A stretch of DNA of 64,000 nt. It comes from Laccaria trichodermophora (Eukaryota > Basidiomycota > Agaricomycetes > Agaricales > Hydnangiaceae). Below the pieces are notes generated by a model. The model was given only the letters and a program-made list of their open reading frames with translations, was not told the DNA's origin and made no database searches. This document shows positions 23,918 through 36,300 of the stretch, piece by piece. Location: the NCBI GenBank assembly GCA_018417955.1, contig JACTVC010000044.1, forward strand, positions 1 to 64,000. Direction: 5' to 3'. Within the stretch, counting starts at the first letter, position 1. Each line of letters opens with the position of its first letter. Both the position numbers and the translations under genes were made by a program.

Positions 23918-24080
23918 AACTTTGTAGTGTTCGCTTTTTGGGCCTACAAAAATTTGTATTCTCCTCTTTTATCATTACAAAACTTGTACTACCAGCTTTT
24001 GAGATAGAAGTTATAGTCTCCCAATAGTCTCCTCTTTTCTCATTACAAAAGTTCCTACTGTTAGCTTTCAGGAGTTGATT
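23870..24080. repeat. ACTACAAA/TTTGTAGT short dispersed repeat, copy 1
   Basis: Several inverted pairs of CTACAAA and TTTGTAG are spaced 20-40 bp, with shared phrases TTCGCTTTTTGGGCCTACAA and ACTACCAGCTTTT. Similar blocks occur at 37620-37880, 43770-44010 and 62640-62785. It resembles a small foldback or MITE-like family. Confidence 0.6.
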
Positions 24081-24187
24081 CTAGTCACATAGCTCAGCCT
24101 TTGTACCCTCCCCCGAATTATGGTTAAGAATGACCTAGATATCTACTCCTTGTCTGTAGCCAGTCTTGATATCATCCATTGGAGGGG
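24081..24187. other. Left flank and target duplication of the outer palindromic element
   Basis: The last eight bases, 24180-24187, are TGGAGGGG, identical to 43625-43632 just after the element. Confidence 0.8.
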
Positions 24188-26055
24188 CACTTCAGTCACC
24201 CACCTTGACCAAGCTATTAGCTAGGAAATCTTGAAAAATTATCCAGGCTAATAGATCCTTTGGCCGTTTATTTTTTTGCCTCTGGAGAAAAATATATTAT
24301 TGCATTGGGCAAAAATGTTTGGCCTTCAATATTGTAACCAGAAATATTTGGGCTGATATTTTGTATTGAAAAATATCCTAGCCATCTGAAAGTGGTCAGA
24401 AATATTTGAAGCATATTAGAGTGGTAGGAAATATTTGAAGTGTTTCAGACTGGTAGGAAATTTTTAAGCTGTGTGACACTGCTGAAAAATGTTTTAGCCA
24501 TGTCACACTGCTAAGAAATTTTTGAACCATATTACACTGCTGAGAAATTTTTTAGCCATGTCACACTGCTGAAAAATGTTTTGACCATGTCACACTGCTC
24601 AGAAATGTTTCAGCCATGTCACATAGGCAAAAAATTTCCTGCCAGTGTCACAGAGTATCTGGGGTCCTAGTTTCAAAAAAAAAACTTCAAAAATTTCTGA
24701 CCATTCAAACTTTTATCTTCTGGATTCAACTTTTCTACAAAATTTATCATAAGGATCATTTTGGTCCTAAACTTCCATTTTTACTTTATATCATATTTTT
24801 CTTATAGAAAAACTAGATTATATATTGCATTCAGCACTATCTATTGGTATTCAGCTATTTGTTATATATTTATAGCCTCTAAATTCTACTCTATCAGATA
24901 ATAAAGGTTGCTACTGACTGCTCTTATGTTGGGTATATATTGATAACTATCTATAATAGTCTAGCCTTACCTACTGAATTATTACTGATGTCTATTATTC
25001 TTGCAAATTACCAGAAGTAAATATTGGCTGATGTGTGAGCCATATTTCTTCACTGAAGTATGTTTCTGAAGACTAGAGTGAGTTTGGGAACTGTCAGATT
25101 GACTATGCCAGCTTTTTTTTTCACTTTTATAGAGGTATGTATATTTCTGAGGACTGCAGAGAGCTCTGAGGATTGTCAGTGTCTGAAGTTATAGATATGT
25201 ATAATATGATGTATTCATATCTGTTAACCATAATAACATGCTGACTACCAGTACTTTACTGTGCCCCACCTATTTCTGCAGGAATGGCTAAAATCTCCTA
25301 GAGTTCTGGTCTCTCTATTACAAATACTTGAATTTCCTTTTTTAGATATAGACCTTAGACCTTGACAACAGTACCCAACAACAAGTCCTATTTTTTTCTC
25401 ATTTTTACCACATTTTCTAAATGATTTTCATTTAAAATAGTAATTGTGCCTCATTTACTCTGATTTCAGCTCTGCAACATTATAACCAATAGTGATTACC
25501 ATCTAATATTTTCTTTAATGTTTCTTGTACTTTATTGTAATTTTCTGGCAATATTTGCACAAATTACCTTATTTGGAAATATGCATAGACCATGTGCACT
25601 ATACACCAACATTGTCAATAACAGTTACAGCTGAATGCAGAATGATAGGCCATGCCAGACCGACACATGCACAGGGCAGACTGTCAAATTTTCAAAGCAA
25701 TATGATGGCTGAGGCTGCTGAGTTCTCACCAAGTTCTCACAATGAGTCAAATAATTGATGTTACTGTAGTACCACAGTAACATTTGAGAGTCTGCTCTAT
25801 GTATGTGTTGATCTGCATAATCTATCATTCTGCATTCAGCTGTGATGGTATGTCTATTCTTTTCCTTTTTTTTCTGTTTTTCTAGGTATATTTGTATCAT
25901 TTACCATATTAGAAAATATCCACAGACCATGTATATGGTATAGAAATATTGTTAACAATAGTCTATTATTTTTCTCTATTTCTTCTGATTTTCTGGCTAT
26001 ATTTTCATTCATTACCATATTTGGAAATATGCACAGACCAAGTAAACAGTACATC
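24188..26055 (+). repeat. Left arm of element A
   Basis: The arm matches 41757-43624 on the other strand wherever compared. It holds the TIR, a 30-bp minisatellite (about 24470-24650) and an A/T-rich unique part. Near 25640-25850 a nearly self-complementary insert, absent from the sibling arm at 28500, starts and ends with the inverted pair CAGCTGAATGCAGAATGATA. Open frames in the arm are not genes. Confidence 0.85.
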
Positions 26056-26149
26056 CACTTCAGTCACCCAGTGCCAACTGACTATTAGTCATGCAAACTC
26101 CATGTAAGTTACATGACTAAATGTCATGGACCATATCTATATTCTAGAT

Positions 26150-26440
26150 ATATATGGGTCCTAGAAAGCCCTGAAATCTAAAATATATTCTTGAGACATG
26201 GACCCTGAAATGTCACACAAAAATTATAATGTCTGTGTCACACCACCAAAATATATTTTGCAAGTGAAATGCAGTAAGGATATATTTTTGGTCAGTGGAC
26301 CCTGAAATGTCACTGTCACACCTTAGAAATATATTTTTGCTGTGGCTTGGCCTTAGGATATATTTTGTGAAACAGATGTGGTAAGGATATATTTTTCTGG
26401 TCTGTAGGGGTGTCAGGGGTCCTAGTTTCAGCAAAAAACT
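26150..26440 (+). repeat. ATATATTTTTG/TGTCACAC short repeats in the element B arm
   Basis: Units of about 40-60 bp alternate AAATATATTTTTG and TGTCACACC with GGACCCTGAAATGTCAC. The mirror copy is at about 41372-41662. Confidence 0.6.
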
Positions 26441-26589
26441 TGTGATTTTTTCGCTGTCTAGTGTATATATTCTGGAAGATTCTGCAATGATTTCCAGGTA
26501 TTTTGGCACTATGTCTGGCTTGTGTTCCCAGTATGTAGGTAGCAATAAGGGCCATCAATAGTATCTGTGATCTACCTGAGTTGCTCAAG

Positions 26590-27012
26590 TATCATCCACT
26601 TAGCATGGCACTATGAATACAGTTTACATTACAAATTTTCAGCTGCTCAGAGTGCACAAGGTACTTTGTTGTTCGAAAATGCCTCAACAGTGCTACCTTG
26701 AAGCTATTCAATCCAAGGTTCCCCAAGTTACTTATGTATCATCCACTTTAAAAGACATGATGGATACAGCCCACAATACAGATTTTTCAGCTTCTCAGAG
26801 TTCACAAAGTACTTTGTTGTTTGGAAACATCTAAAACTGTCCTCCAGATAGCATAGTGCTATCTTGAAGCTATTCAGTCTCAGATCCTTGACTTGCTTAC
26901 AAGTATTATCCACTTCAAATGACACTATGGATACAGTTCGCATTTCAGATGGGTTTTTTAGCTTCTCAGAGTTCACAAAGTACTTTTGTCATTGGAAAAC
27001 ATCTGGAACTGT
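26590..27012 (+). repeat. About 125-bp tandem repeats in the element B arm
   Basis: Three units share TCAGAGTTCACAAAGTACTT, TTGAAGCTATTCAGTC and ATCCACTTCAAA. Mirror copies are at 40800-41222, and diverged units continue at 33483-33700 and 40560-40800. Confidence 0.7.
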
Positions 27013-27289
27013 CACTTCAGTCACCCACCTTGACCAAGCTATTAGCTAGGAAATCTTGAAAAATTATCCAGGCTAATAGATCCTTTGGCCAGTTATTTTT
27101 TTGCCTCTGGAGAAAAATATATTATTGCATTAGACAAAAATGTTTGACCTTGAATATTGTGACTGGAAATATTTGGGTTGATATATTGTATTGAAAAATA
27201 TCCTGGCCATCTGAAAGTGGTCAGAAATATTTGAAGCATGTTAGAGTGGTAGGAAATGTTTGAAGTGTTTCAGACTGGTAGGAAATTTT

Positions 27290-27520
27290 TTAGCTGTGTG
27301 ACACTGGTGAAAAATGTTTTAGCCATGTCACACTGCTAAGAAATTTTTTAGCCATGTCACACTGCTCAAAAATCTTTTAGCCTTGTCACACTGCTCAAAA
27401 ATCTTTTGACCATGTCACACTGCTAAGAAATTTTTTAGCCATGTCACACTGCTCAAAAATCTTTTAGCCTTGTCACACTGCTCAAAAATTTCTTAGCCAT
27501 GTCACATAGGCAAAACATTT
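27290..27520 (+). repeat. 30-bp minisatellite in foldback arms
   Basis: About eight units of TTTAGCCATGTCACACTGCT plus CAAAAATCT are seen. The same array in other copies is at 17160-17340, 24470-24650, 32975-33205, 43160-43345 and 63190-63420, with different unit numbers. Confidence 0.85.
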
Positions 27521-28439
27521 CCTGCCAGTGTCACGGAGTATCTGGGGTCCTAGTTTCAAAAAAAAAAACTTCAAAAATTTCTACCATTCAAACTTTTATC
27601 TTCTGGATTCAACTTTTCTACAAAATTTATCATAAAGATCATTTTGGTCCTAAACTTGCCTTTTTACTTTTATATTGTATTTTTATTATACTATATATTG
27701 CATTCAACTCTATCTATTGGTATTCAGCTATTTGTTATATAGTTATAGCCTCTGAATTCTGCTCTATCAGATAATAAAGGTTGTTACTGACTGCTCTTAT
27801 ATCGAGTGTATATTAATAACTACCTATAATAGAACAGCCTTACTTACTGAATTATTACTGATGTCTATTATTCTTGCAAATTACCAGAAGTAAATATTGG
27901 CTGATGTGTGAGCCATATTTCTTCACTGTGGTAGAAGTATGTTCCTGAAGACTAGAGAGAGTTTGGGAACTGTCAGATTGACTATGCCAGCTATTTTTTT
28001 TTTCACTTTTATAGAGGTATTATATTCCTGAGGACTGCAGAGAGCTCTGAGGATTGTCAGTGTCTAAATATGTATAACATGATATAACATGATATGATGT
28101 ATTCATATCTGTTCTGTTGACCATAATGATATGTTAAATTTCTTTCTGACTACCAGTACTTTACTGTGCCCCACCTATTTCTGCAGGAATGGCTAGAATC
28201 TCCCAGAATTCTGATCTCTCCATTATAAATACTTGAATTTCCTTCTTTAAATATAGACCTTAGACCTTGACAACAGTACCCAACAATAAGTTCTATTTTT
28301 TCTCATTTTTACCACATTTTCTAAATGATTTTCATTTAAAATAGTCAATTTTCCTCATTTACTATGATTTCAGCTCTGCAACATTATAACCAATAGTGAT
28401 TACCATCTACTATTTTCTTTAATGTTTCTTGTATTTTTC

Positions 28440-29050
28440 TGGTTATATTTGCATAAATTACCTTATTTGGAAATATGCACAGACTATGTGCACCATACAC
28501 CAACGTTGTCAATAACAGTTAATAGTATGTCTATTCTTTTTTCTATTTTCTTTTCTGTTTTTCTAGCTATATTTGTATCATTTACCATATTAGGAAATGT
28601 CCACAGACCATGCATATGGTATCTAAATATTGTTAACAATAGTCTATTATTTTTATCTTTTTCTTCTGATTTTCTGGCTATATTTTCATTCATTACCATA
28701 TTTGGAAATATGCACAGACCAAGTAAACAATACATCAACATTATCAACAACTATTTATATCATGTGAATTTTTGTTCTAATTTTTCTAGCTATATTTGTA
28801 TTAATTACCATTTTAGGAAATGTGCACAGACCATGTATACAGTTTTTCTCTTTTTCTTCTAATTTTTTTTGGCTAAATTGAATTTTCTTTCTTATTTTTC
28901 TAGCTGTATTTGTATTAAATCATTGTATTAGAAAATGTACACAGACCACATATCTATCTCTTTTTTCCCCTTTTTGTCTGACTCTCTGGATATATTTCCA
29001 TAATAGGAAATGTGCACAGGCCATCAACAACAGTTTATTATTTTTCCTCC
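28440..29050 (+). repeat. About 120-bp tandem units with GTGCACAGACCA
   Basis: Units contain ATTACCATATTTGGAAATAT, TGCACAGACCA, a short variable part and TTTTTCTAGCTATATTTGTA. About six diverged units; mirrored at 31445-32055, with two more at 30610-30780 in the spacer. Open frames of up to 146 codons here are repeat by-products. Confidence 0.75.
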
Positions 29051-29094
29051 TTTTTTTCTGATAGCAGTGGTGGTATTGTAAGTGCCAAAATCTT

Positions 29095-29235
29095 TCCTGG
29101 AAGGACAGATCACATGACTACATCACATGACCAGATCATATGACTGTTATATGATATGTCACATGACCACATCACATGGCAATGTCACCTGACTATCATA
29201 TCACATGATTGTGTCACATGATATAGAACATGAAC
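29095..29235 (+). repeat. CACATGA-rich block
   Basis: TCACATGAC, ATCACATGA and near variants occur about ten times in 140 bases, mirrored at about 31260-31400. CACATG is an E-box-like hexamer; function unknown. Confidence 0.7.
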
Positions 29236-29589
29236 AACTAAAGGATGAGTTAGATGTTTGTTTGTTATTTGTGCTATCGCTTACATGCCTATCCATGCAT
29301 GTCCTTGCTCAGTATTTATGACTACTACTGACAAGTATAAAAAGGAGTCATGTGACACAATAGCTAAGCAATGGAAAGTAAATAATGGATAAGATCCCAT
29401 ATCTGCCAGCCATTTCCATACTTGTCAGTAGTAGTCACATGTGTGAGGGGTCAGGCTATCAGGTATATTCCCTATTCAATGCATCCTACATATGCGTGTC
29501 ACAGTAGTCACACTTCTTATGCATCTTTTTACATGCATCTTCTCCATTTCTGCTTGAGTATTGTCTTCATGACTCTTTGTCAAGCTTAG

Positions 29590-30905
29590 CAAAGGAATAG
29601 AGTGACAAGGTCAGCTGTAGATTGTGACTCTTTTAGGAGAGCTCATGACTCTCTGTCTTTGTGTGCTCATTATTTTTCCCTTCCCTACATTCTTGCAGGA
29701 TCCTGCTAAACCTTTCTGTGGCATTCTGGGAAAGGCAAGTACAGCTACACTTGTGACATTCCAGGGCATAAGTAGCTACTCACTTAGCTTGATTCTGCAA
29801 GACTCTTAGATTCAAGACTTCTCACAGGTTTTCACACTGTAATGCAAACCATCAATTCCTCCTTAGCTTGCCAGACGCTTATATCATTATCTATGAGAAC
29901 CTCATAATACTCTGCTACCTTGTAATTAGTTCTTGCAACATGCTTATCCTTCTACCACCACTGCATCTATTGCTTTCAGGTGTGTTATCGTAGTTCACCC
30001 TGATAGCCAAGTGGTATTGTGTATAATCAGGTCACTAACATTACTCCAAGAGTACAAGTATCAGCACAGTTTATCAGGGCAGCAGGTCTTATCAGATCTG
30101 CAGTGTTATCCCTTCCTGCATCTGTATCTAACCACTTATGGATTTCCCAAGAGGTAGCAGGGGTTACAGTGCTTTGCACTGCTGTTTGTATGTATTGTAT
30201 TGTGACCCACAAATCGGGAAGTAAGAGACCAGCTACATCCACCAATGCCTGCAATGTCTAGTGCTGATAGATGTTGCTCATCATGGCAAACAATGATCTG
30301 TGAGGCACCATGAGAGTTGGGTTTGAGAGATTCAAAATGCCCAAAGCACTTACATCTTAGCCTGATGCATGACAATCTGTCATGAAGATACAAAATCAAA
30401 TATGATTTTTGTGATTTCGGTGTTCAAATGGGAATGCAAAGCATTGTGGCTTTGGATTTCTAGAGCAATCCCAAATCTTGCTAAAATATGCCCTCTTTCC
30501 CTCATTGTTCCTCTCTTTGGACTGAGCTGCAAGCTCAGTCACAGCTCAGATTTTTACCAGAATAAAATCAGAAAAGAATAGGGAGAGTGGTGATGACAGG
30601 GTACTGTTCACATGGTCTGTGCACATTTCCTAATATAGTAATTAATAAAAATATAGCCAAAGATAAGAAAAATAAGAAAAGAAATTTACATGATATAAAT
30701 GGTTGTTGATAATGTTGATGTGCTATTTACTTGGTCTGTGCATATTTCCAAATATGGTAATTAGTAAAAATATAGCCATGAAATCAGAAAAGAAAAGGGA
30801 AAAATATGTGACTCTAGCTGATATAGTTTCATCTCATATGCATATGATAAATGCATCATATAGTTGTTTATGTTGTATATCATGTGATATGATAGTCAGG
30901 TGATA
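29590..30905. other. Spacer of element C, no recognised gene
   Basis: The region is unique apart from two GTGCACA-type units at 30610-30780. Short open frames (60-90 codons) overlap on both strands without recognisable domains or clear introns. Confidence 0.6.
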
Positions 30906-33482
30906 CTAAGCTTGACAAAGAGTCATGAAGACAATACTCAAGCAGAAATGGAGAAGATGCATGTAAAAAGATGCATAAGAAGTGTGACTACTGTGACACG
31001 CATATGTAGGATGCATTGAATAGGGAATATACCTGATAGCCTGACCCCTCACACATGTGACTACTACTGACAAGTATGGAAATGGCTGGCAGATATGGGA
31101 TCTTATCCATTATTTACTTTCCATTGCTTAGCTATTGTGTCACATGACTCCTTTTTATACTTGTCAGTAGTAGTCATAAATACTGAGCAAGGACATGCAT
31201 GGATAGGCATGTAAGCGATAGCACAAATAACAAACAAACATCTAACTCATCCTTTAGTTGTTCATGTTCTATATCATGTGACACAATCATGTGATATGAT
31301 AGTCAGGTGACATTGCCATGTGATGTGGTCATGTGACATATCATATAACAGTCATATGATCTGGTCATGTGATGTAGTCATGTGATCTGTCCTTCCAGGA
31401 AAGATTTTGGCACTTACAATACCACCACTGCTATCAGAAAAAAAGGAGGAAAAATAATAAACTGTTGTTGATGGCCTGTGCACATTTCCTATTATGGAAA
31501 TATATCCAGAGAGTCAGACAAAAAGGGGAAAAAAGAGATAGATATGTGGTCTGTGTACATTTTCTAATACAATGATTTAATACAAATACAGCTAGAAAAA
31601 TAAGAAAGAAAATTCAATTTAGCCAAAAAAAATTAGAAGAAAAAGAGAAAAACTGTATACATGGTCTGTGCACATTTCCTAAAATGGTAATTAATACAAA
31701 TATAGCTAGAAAAATTAGAACAAAAATTCACATGATATAAATAGTTGTTGATAATGTTGATGTATTGTTTACTTGGTCTGTGCATATTTCCAAATATGGT
31801 AATGAATGAAAATATAGCCAGAAAATCAGAAGAAAAAGATAAAAATAATAGACTATTGTTAACAATATTTAGATACCATATGCATGGTCTGTGGACATTT
31901 CCTAATATGGTAAATGATACAAATATAGCTAGAAAAACAGAAAAGAAAATAGAAAAAAGAATAGACATACTATTAACTGTTATTGACAACGTTGGTGTAT
32001 GGTGCACATAGTCTGTGCATATTTCCAAATAAGGTAATTTATGCAAATATAACCAGAAAAATACAAGAAACATTAAAGAAAATAGTAGATGGTAATCACT
32101 ATTGGTTATAATGTTGCAGAGCTGAAATCATAGTAAATGAGGAAAATTGACTATTTTAAATGAAAATCATTTAGAAAATGTGGTAAAAATGAGAAAAAAT
32201 AGAACTTATTGTTGGGTACTGTTGTCAAGGTCTAAGGTCTATATTTAAAGAAGGAAATTCAAGTATTTATAATGGAGAGATCAGAATTCTGGGAGATTCT
32301 AGCCATTCCTGCAGAAATAGGTGGGGCACAGTAAAGTACTGGTAGTCAGAAAGAAATTTAACATATCATTATGGTCAACAGAACAGATATGAATACATCA
32401 TATCATGTTATATCATGTTATACATATTTAGACACTGACAATCCTCAGAGCTCTCTGCAGTCCTCAGGAATATAATACCTCTATAAAAGTGAAAAAAAAA
32501 ATAGCTGGCATAGTCAATCTGACAGTTCCCAAACTCTCTCTAGTCTTCAGGAACATACTTCTACCACAGTGAAGAAATATGGCTCACACATCAGCCAATA
32601 TTTACTTCTGGTAATTTGCAAGAATAATAGACATCAGTAATAATTCAGTAAGTAAGGCTGTTCTATTATAGGTAGTTATTAATATACACTCGATATAAGA
32701 GCAGTCAGTAACAACCTTTATTATCTGATAGAGCAGAATTCAGAGGCTATAACTATATAACAAATAGCTGAATACCAATAGATAGAGTTGAATGCAATAT
32801 ATAGTATAATAAAAATACAATATAAAAGTAAAAAGGCAAGTTTAGGACCAAAATGATCTTTATGATAAATTTTGTAGAAAAGTTGAATCCAGAAGATAAA
32901 AGTTTGAATGGTAGAAATTTTTGAAGTTTTTTTTTTTGAAACTAGGACCCCAGATACTCCGTGACACTGGCAGGAAATGTTTTGCCTATGTGACATGGCT
33001 AAGAAATTTTTGAGCAGTGTGACAAGGCTAAAAGATTTTTGAGCAGTGTGACATGGCTAAAAAATTTCTTAGCAGTGTGACATGGTCAAAAGATTTTTGA
33101 GCAGTGTGACAAGGCTAAAAGATTTTTGAGCAGTGTGACATGGCTAAAAAATTTCTTAGCAGTGTGACATGGCTAAAACATTTTTCACCAGTGTCACACA
33201 GCTAAAAAATTTCCTACCAGTCTGAAACACTTCAAACATTTCCTACCACTCTAACATGCTTCAAATATTTCTGACCACTTTCAGATGGCCAGGATATTTT
33301 TCAATACAATATATCAACCCAAATATTTCCAGTCACAATATTCAAGGTCAAACATTTTTGTCTAATGCAATAATATATTTTTCTCCAGAGGCAAAAAAAT
33401 AACTGGCCAAAGGATCTATTAGCCTGGATAATTTTTCAAGATTTCCTAGCTAATAGCTTGGTCAAGGTGGGTGACTGAAGTG
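30906..33482 (-). repeat. Right 2577-bp arm of element C
   Basis: Inverted copy of 27013-29589, ending in GGGTGACTGAAGTG at 33482. Confidence 0.9.
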
Positions 33483-34760
33483 GAACTGTCCTCTGGACAG
33501 CACTGTGCTACCTATCATGCACTTCCAATCACACTATGAATACTGTTTGCATTACAGATTCATTCATTCTCCTCTAACAATTTTGGGCCTCAATGACATG
33601 TGTGATTCACCTTGAAGCTATTCAGTCCAAGATTCCTGAGTTGCTGTGGTACTATCCATTTTGACACTATCAGTTCGCACTATGGAATTTTTTAGCTACT
33701 TAGAAATCCCCTCCACTTCTGCCTCTACTTCAGCTCCGAGATCCAGTTGTACCTTATCTGCATCCCCCATCAACATCTGTATCACCATCTCCTGACAGTC
33801 AAACCCCTACATGTGATATCAAACATCTCTCCCAATCCACAGTTCACAACATTTTTTGTTGTTTCTCTCTTTCTCTCTCCAGTTGCACCTTATTATCTGC
33901 ATACCCCACCAACATCTGTATTGCCATCCCCTGCCCATCAAATCCCTGCATGTGATATCAAACAACTCTCCCAACCCACTTTCAAAAAGAAGAGTTCACA
34001 AAGTTCTTTGTTGTTTCTCTCTTTCTCTCTCCAACTGCACTTATCTCCATACCCCACCAACATCTGTATTATGTATCTGCACTCTGCAGGGGTGCTCACT
34101 TTGCCATCCAAGTGTTGTGGCAATTGTACATCACAGTTTTGCAAGATATAAGCCTATACTGTTGTCTACAACTTGTCTACTACACAATATCAGCAGTACC
34201 TATGTGCAAAACTTGAATCGTCAAAGCAATGTTGCATATGCACATGTTGACCAACCAGTTTTTGTCCTCAAAAATAATCATAAAAACTGCAACAAAACCC
34301 ATTTTTTTTGCTCATATTATTGTAAAAGCTGTTAGTCCCCACCTGAATCCAAGATTTTAGGGGCAGGGAGTAAACACTTGCTGAGATATAAGCCATTCAA
34401 GAAATATACTGATACAATTTGTGCATGTTCATTTTGTACTTGTTTGTCTGGGCCTTTCACCCTTAGTCAATGATTGCTTGCTGCGCTTGCAATTACCATC
34501 CCCTGCCAGTCAAACACCCACATGTGATATCAAACATCTCTCCCAACCCACTTTCACAGACAAGAGTTCACAAAGTTCTTTGTTGTTTCATGTGATCAAA
34601 CATCTCTTTACCCACTTTCGCAAACAAAGTTCTTTGTTGTCTCTCTCTTTCTCTTCCTCTCTTCTCTCCCTCTCCTCCTCTCCCTCCCTTCCTCTCTCTT
34701 TTTTCTTGAGTCTTGATTGTAAATTCATGGACAACAGACTCCATTCTCCTCTAACAAATT
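33483..34760. repeat. Diverged inner arm of element B, pyrimidine-rich repeats
   Basis: After the target duplication the 125-bp repeat family decays. Then a roughly 110-bp unit (ATGTGATATCAAACATCTCT, CCCAACCCACTTTC, CAAAGTTCTTTGTTGT, CTCTCTTTCTC) recurs at about 33760, 33930, 34500 and 34590. No gene supported. Confidence 0.55.
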
Positions 34761-34849
34761 TTGTTCACCATGTCATAATATGGGGTTTTTCTTCATATTT
34801 TCCGTGATTCTCTTTGTGCTTGCTGTTACTCAACTGATCTGTATGGTTT

Positions 34850-35440
34850 CAAGTGTAACACAGAAACATGCCACACCAAATTGACATCCTACCCCATACG
34901 ACTGCATCAAATATGCATTTTGGGAAGGTAGAAATTTTGGAAGGTTCATATTTTGGGAGTATATATTCAATCATCAGAATGAATCCTACTGCAGGATATA
35001 TATTTGGGATACACCCATTGCTGAAGAATATATTTGACAACTATATCTTGAACCCACATGTATCTTTCCACTAAATCCTGAACCAAGATATATTTTTTCA
35101 ACCATATCATGAATCCAGATACATCATTTCTGAACTATATTATAAATATTTTAATTATATGCTGAACCAAGATATATTTATCAACAATATCCTGAATCAA
35201 GATACATTATTTTCCAAGTATATCTTGCATTTTCCCACTACATTCTCAACCAAGATATATTTTTAAACTACATCCTGAACCAGGATATATTCACAAGACA
35301 TATCTTCAAACCATATCCTGAACCAGGATATATTACCAAGATATATTCAGCAGACATATCTTTAAACTAAACAGAACATCTTTTTGATATATTTTTAAAC
35401 TATATCCTAAATCTACCAATAAATGTATCTGTAAATTTCA
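34850..35440. repeat. TATATCCTGAACC repeat tract (inner left arm of B)
   Basis: About 35-bp units of ACTATATCCTGAACCAAGAT with ATATTTTT. The inverted counterpart is at 39240-39800 (GGTTCAGGATATAGTTGAA). Confidence 0.7.
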
Positions 35441-35499
35441 CTAGACAAAGGTGCAATTTATTGGATATAACTACATACATTTACATTGACTATTAAATA

Positions 35500-36300
35500 A
35501 AAAAATAAAGAGAAGGGGAGGGAGTAAGGGAGAGGGGGTGGTGGGGTTAGTGGGCAATAAGGGAGGGGAGAAAGGAGTGGTAGGAAATGAGGGAGGGTGG
35601 TGGGCAGTGAGGGGGAGGGGATAGTGGGAAGTGAGATAGAGGGGGTGGAGGAAGAGGGGTGAGAGTGGTGGCCAATGAGGGAGAGGGGAAGGGGTGGTGA
35701 GCAATGAGAGAGGGTTGGTAGGGGAAAAGGGGAAGAGGGGGGAAGGACATGGTAGATGAGGTAGAGGGGTGGTTGGCAGTGAGGGGGAATAGTGGGATGT
35801 GAGGGAAAGGGGGAGGGGTGGTGGGCAGTGAGGGAGGGTTATTGGGCCCTCGTCGCCGTGTGTAGGTGGTGGTGGTGGGCGCTCGAGATGTCTTCGTTGT
35901 CGCCGTCCGTTGTTTGTGCGCCCTCGTCGTCTCGTCGTTTGTACACCCTCCTCCTCGTCATCGTCGTCGTTTGTACACCCTCCTCCTCCTCATTGTCCGC
36001 CGTTGTAAGCCCTCCGTCGTCCGCTGGTTGTCCGCCCTCGTCGTTGTCGTCTGTTCGCAGTCGTGGTTGTCATCGTCCGTCTTTCGCCCTTCCGTATCCT
36101 CGTCACACTGTTGAATGGCGTCTGTTCTGCCTGGGGTCGTTTTGCACCGTGACGTGGCCGCTGACGGGCGGCATGCCTTTCCCTTTGGGGAGGGATCGTA
36201 TGGTGACGTGGGGAGTGCTAGACGTCAACCACCAGTGGGTGGTCGATGGTGGTGGTGTCCTGTGAGTCATGTGAGTGGTAATAGACGTGGAGGGACTTAC
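35500..36300. repeat. GGGAGG purine tract and CGTCGTC tract (left)
   Basis: 35500-35830 is GAGGGAGGGTGGTGGGCAGT-like on one strand. 35840-36110 repeats CGTCGTTTGTACACCCTCCT with the CGTCGTCGTC tract. Long open frames here are low-complexity Ser/Val/Cys runs and not genes. The inverted counterpart is 38470-39190. Confidence 0.75.

Larger units (their letters stand above)
27013..29589 (+). repeat. Left 2577-bp arm of element C
   Basis: Mirror image of 30906-33482 (positions sum to 60495), with no difference seen where compared. It contains TIR, minisatellite (27290-27520), a conserved unique part, about 120-bp tandem units (28440-29050) and a CACATG-rich block (29095-29235). Confidence 0.9.
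27013..33482. mobile_element. Element C: 6.47-kb foldback element inserted in element B
   Basis: Termini CACTTCAGTCACCCACC at 27013 and its inverse ending 33482. The flanks are GAACTGT (27006-27012) and GAACTGT (33483-33489), a 7-bp direct repeat, or 8 bp if one terminal G was lost. The empty site is preserved in the other arm of element B at about 40795-40812, which reads through GGAACTGTCC without interruption. Arms of 2577 bp flank a 1316-bp spacer. No protein-coding gene is recognised. Confidence 0.9.

Noticed and set aside
27290..27520. CRISPR-like regular 30-bp repeats
   Set aside because: Units are contiguous with no unique spacers, the genome is eukaryotic and the array is part of a transposon arm.
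28422..32073. 146-codon open frame repeated on both strands (28422-28862, 31633-32073)
   Set aside because: It is made of the about 120-bp tandem repeat with GTGCACAGACCA and shows no domain or codon structure.
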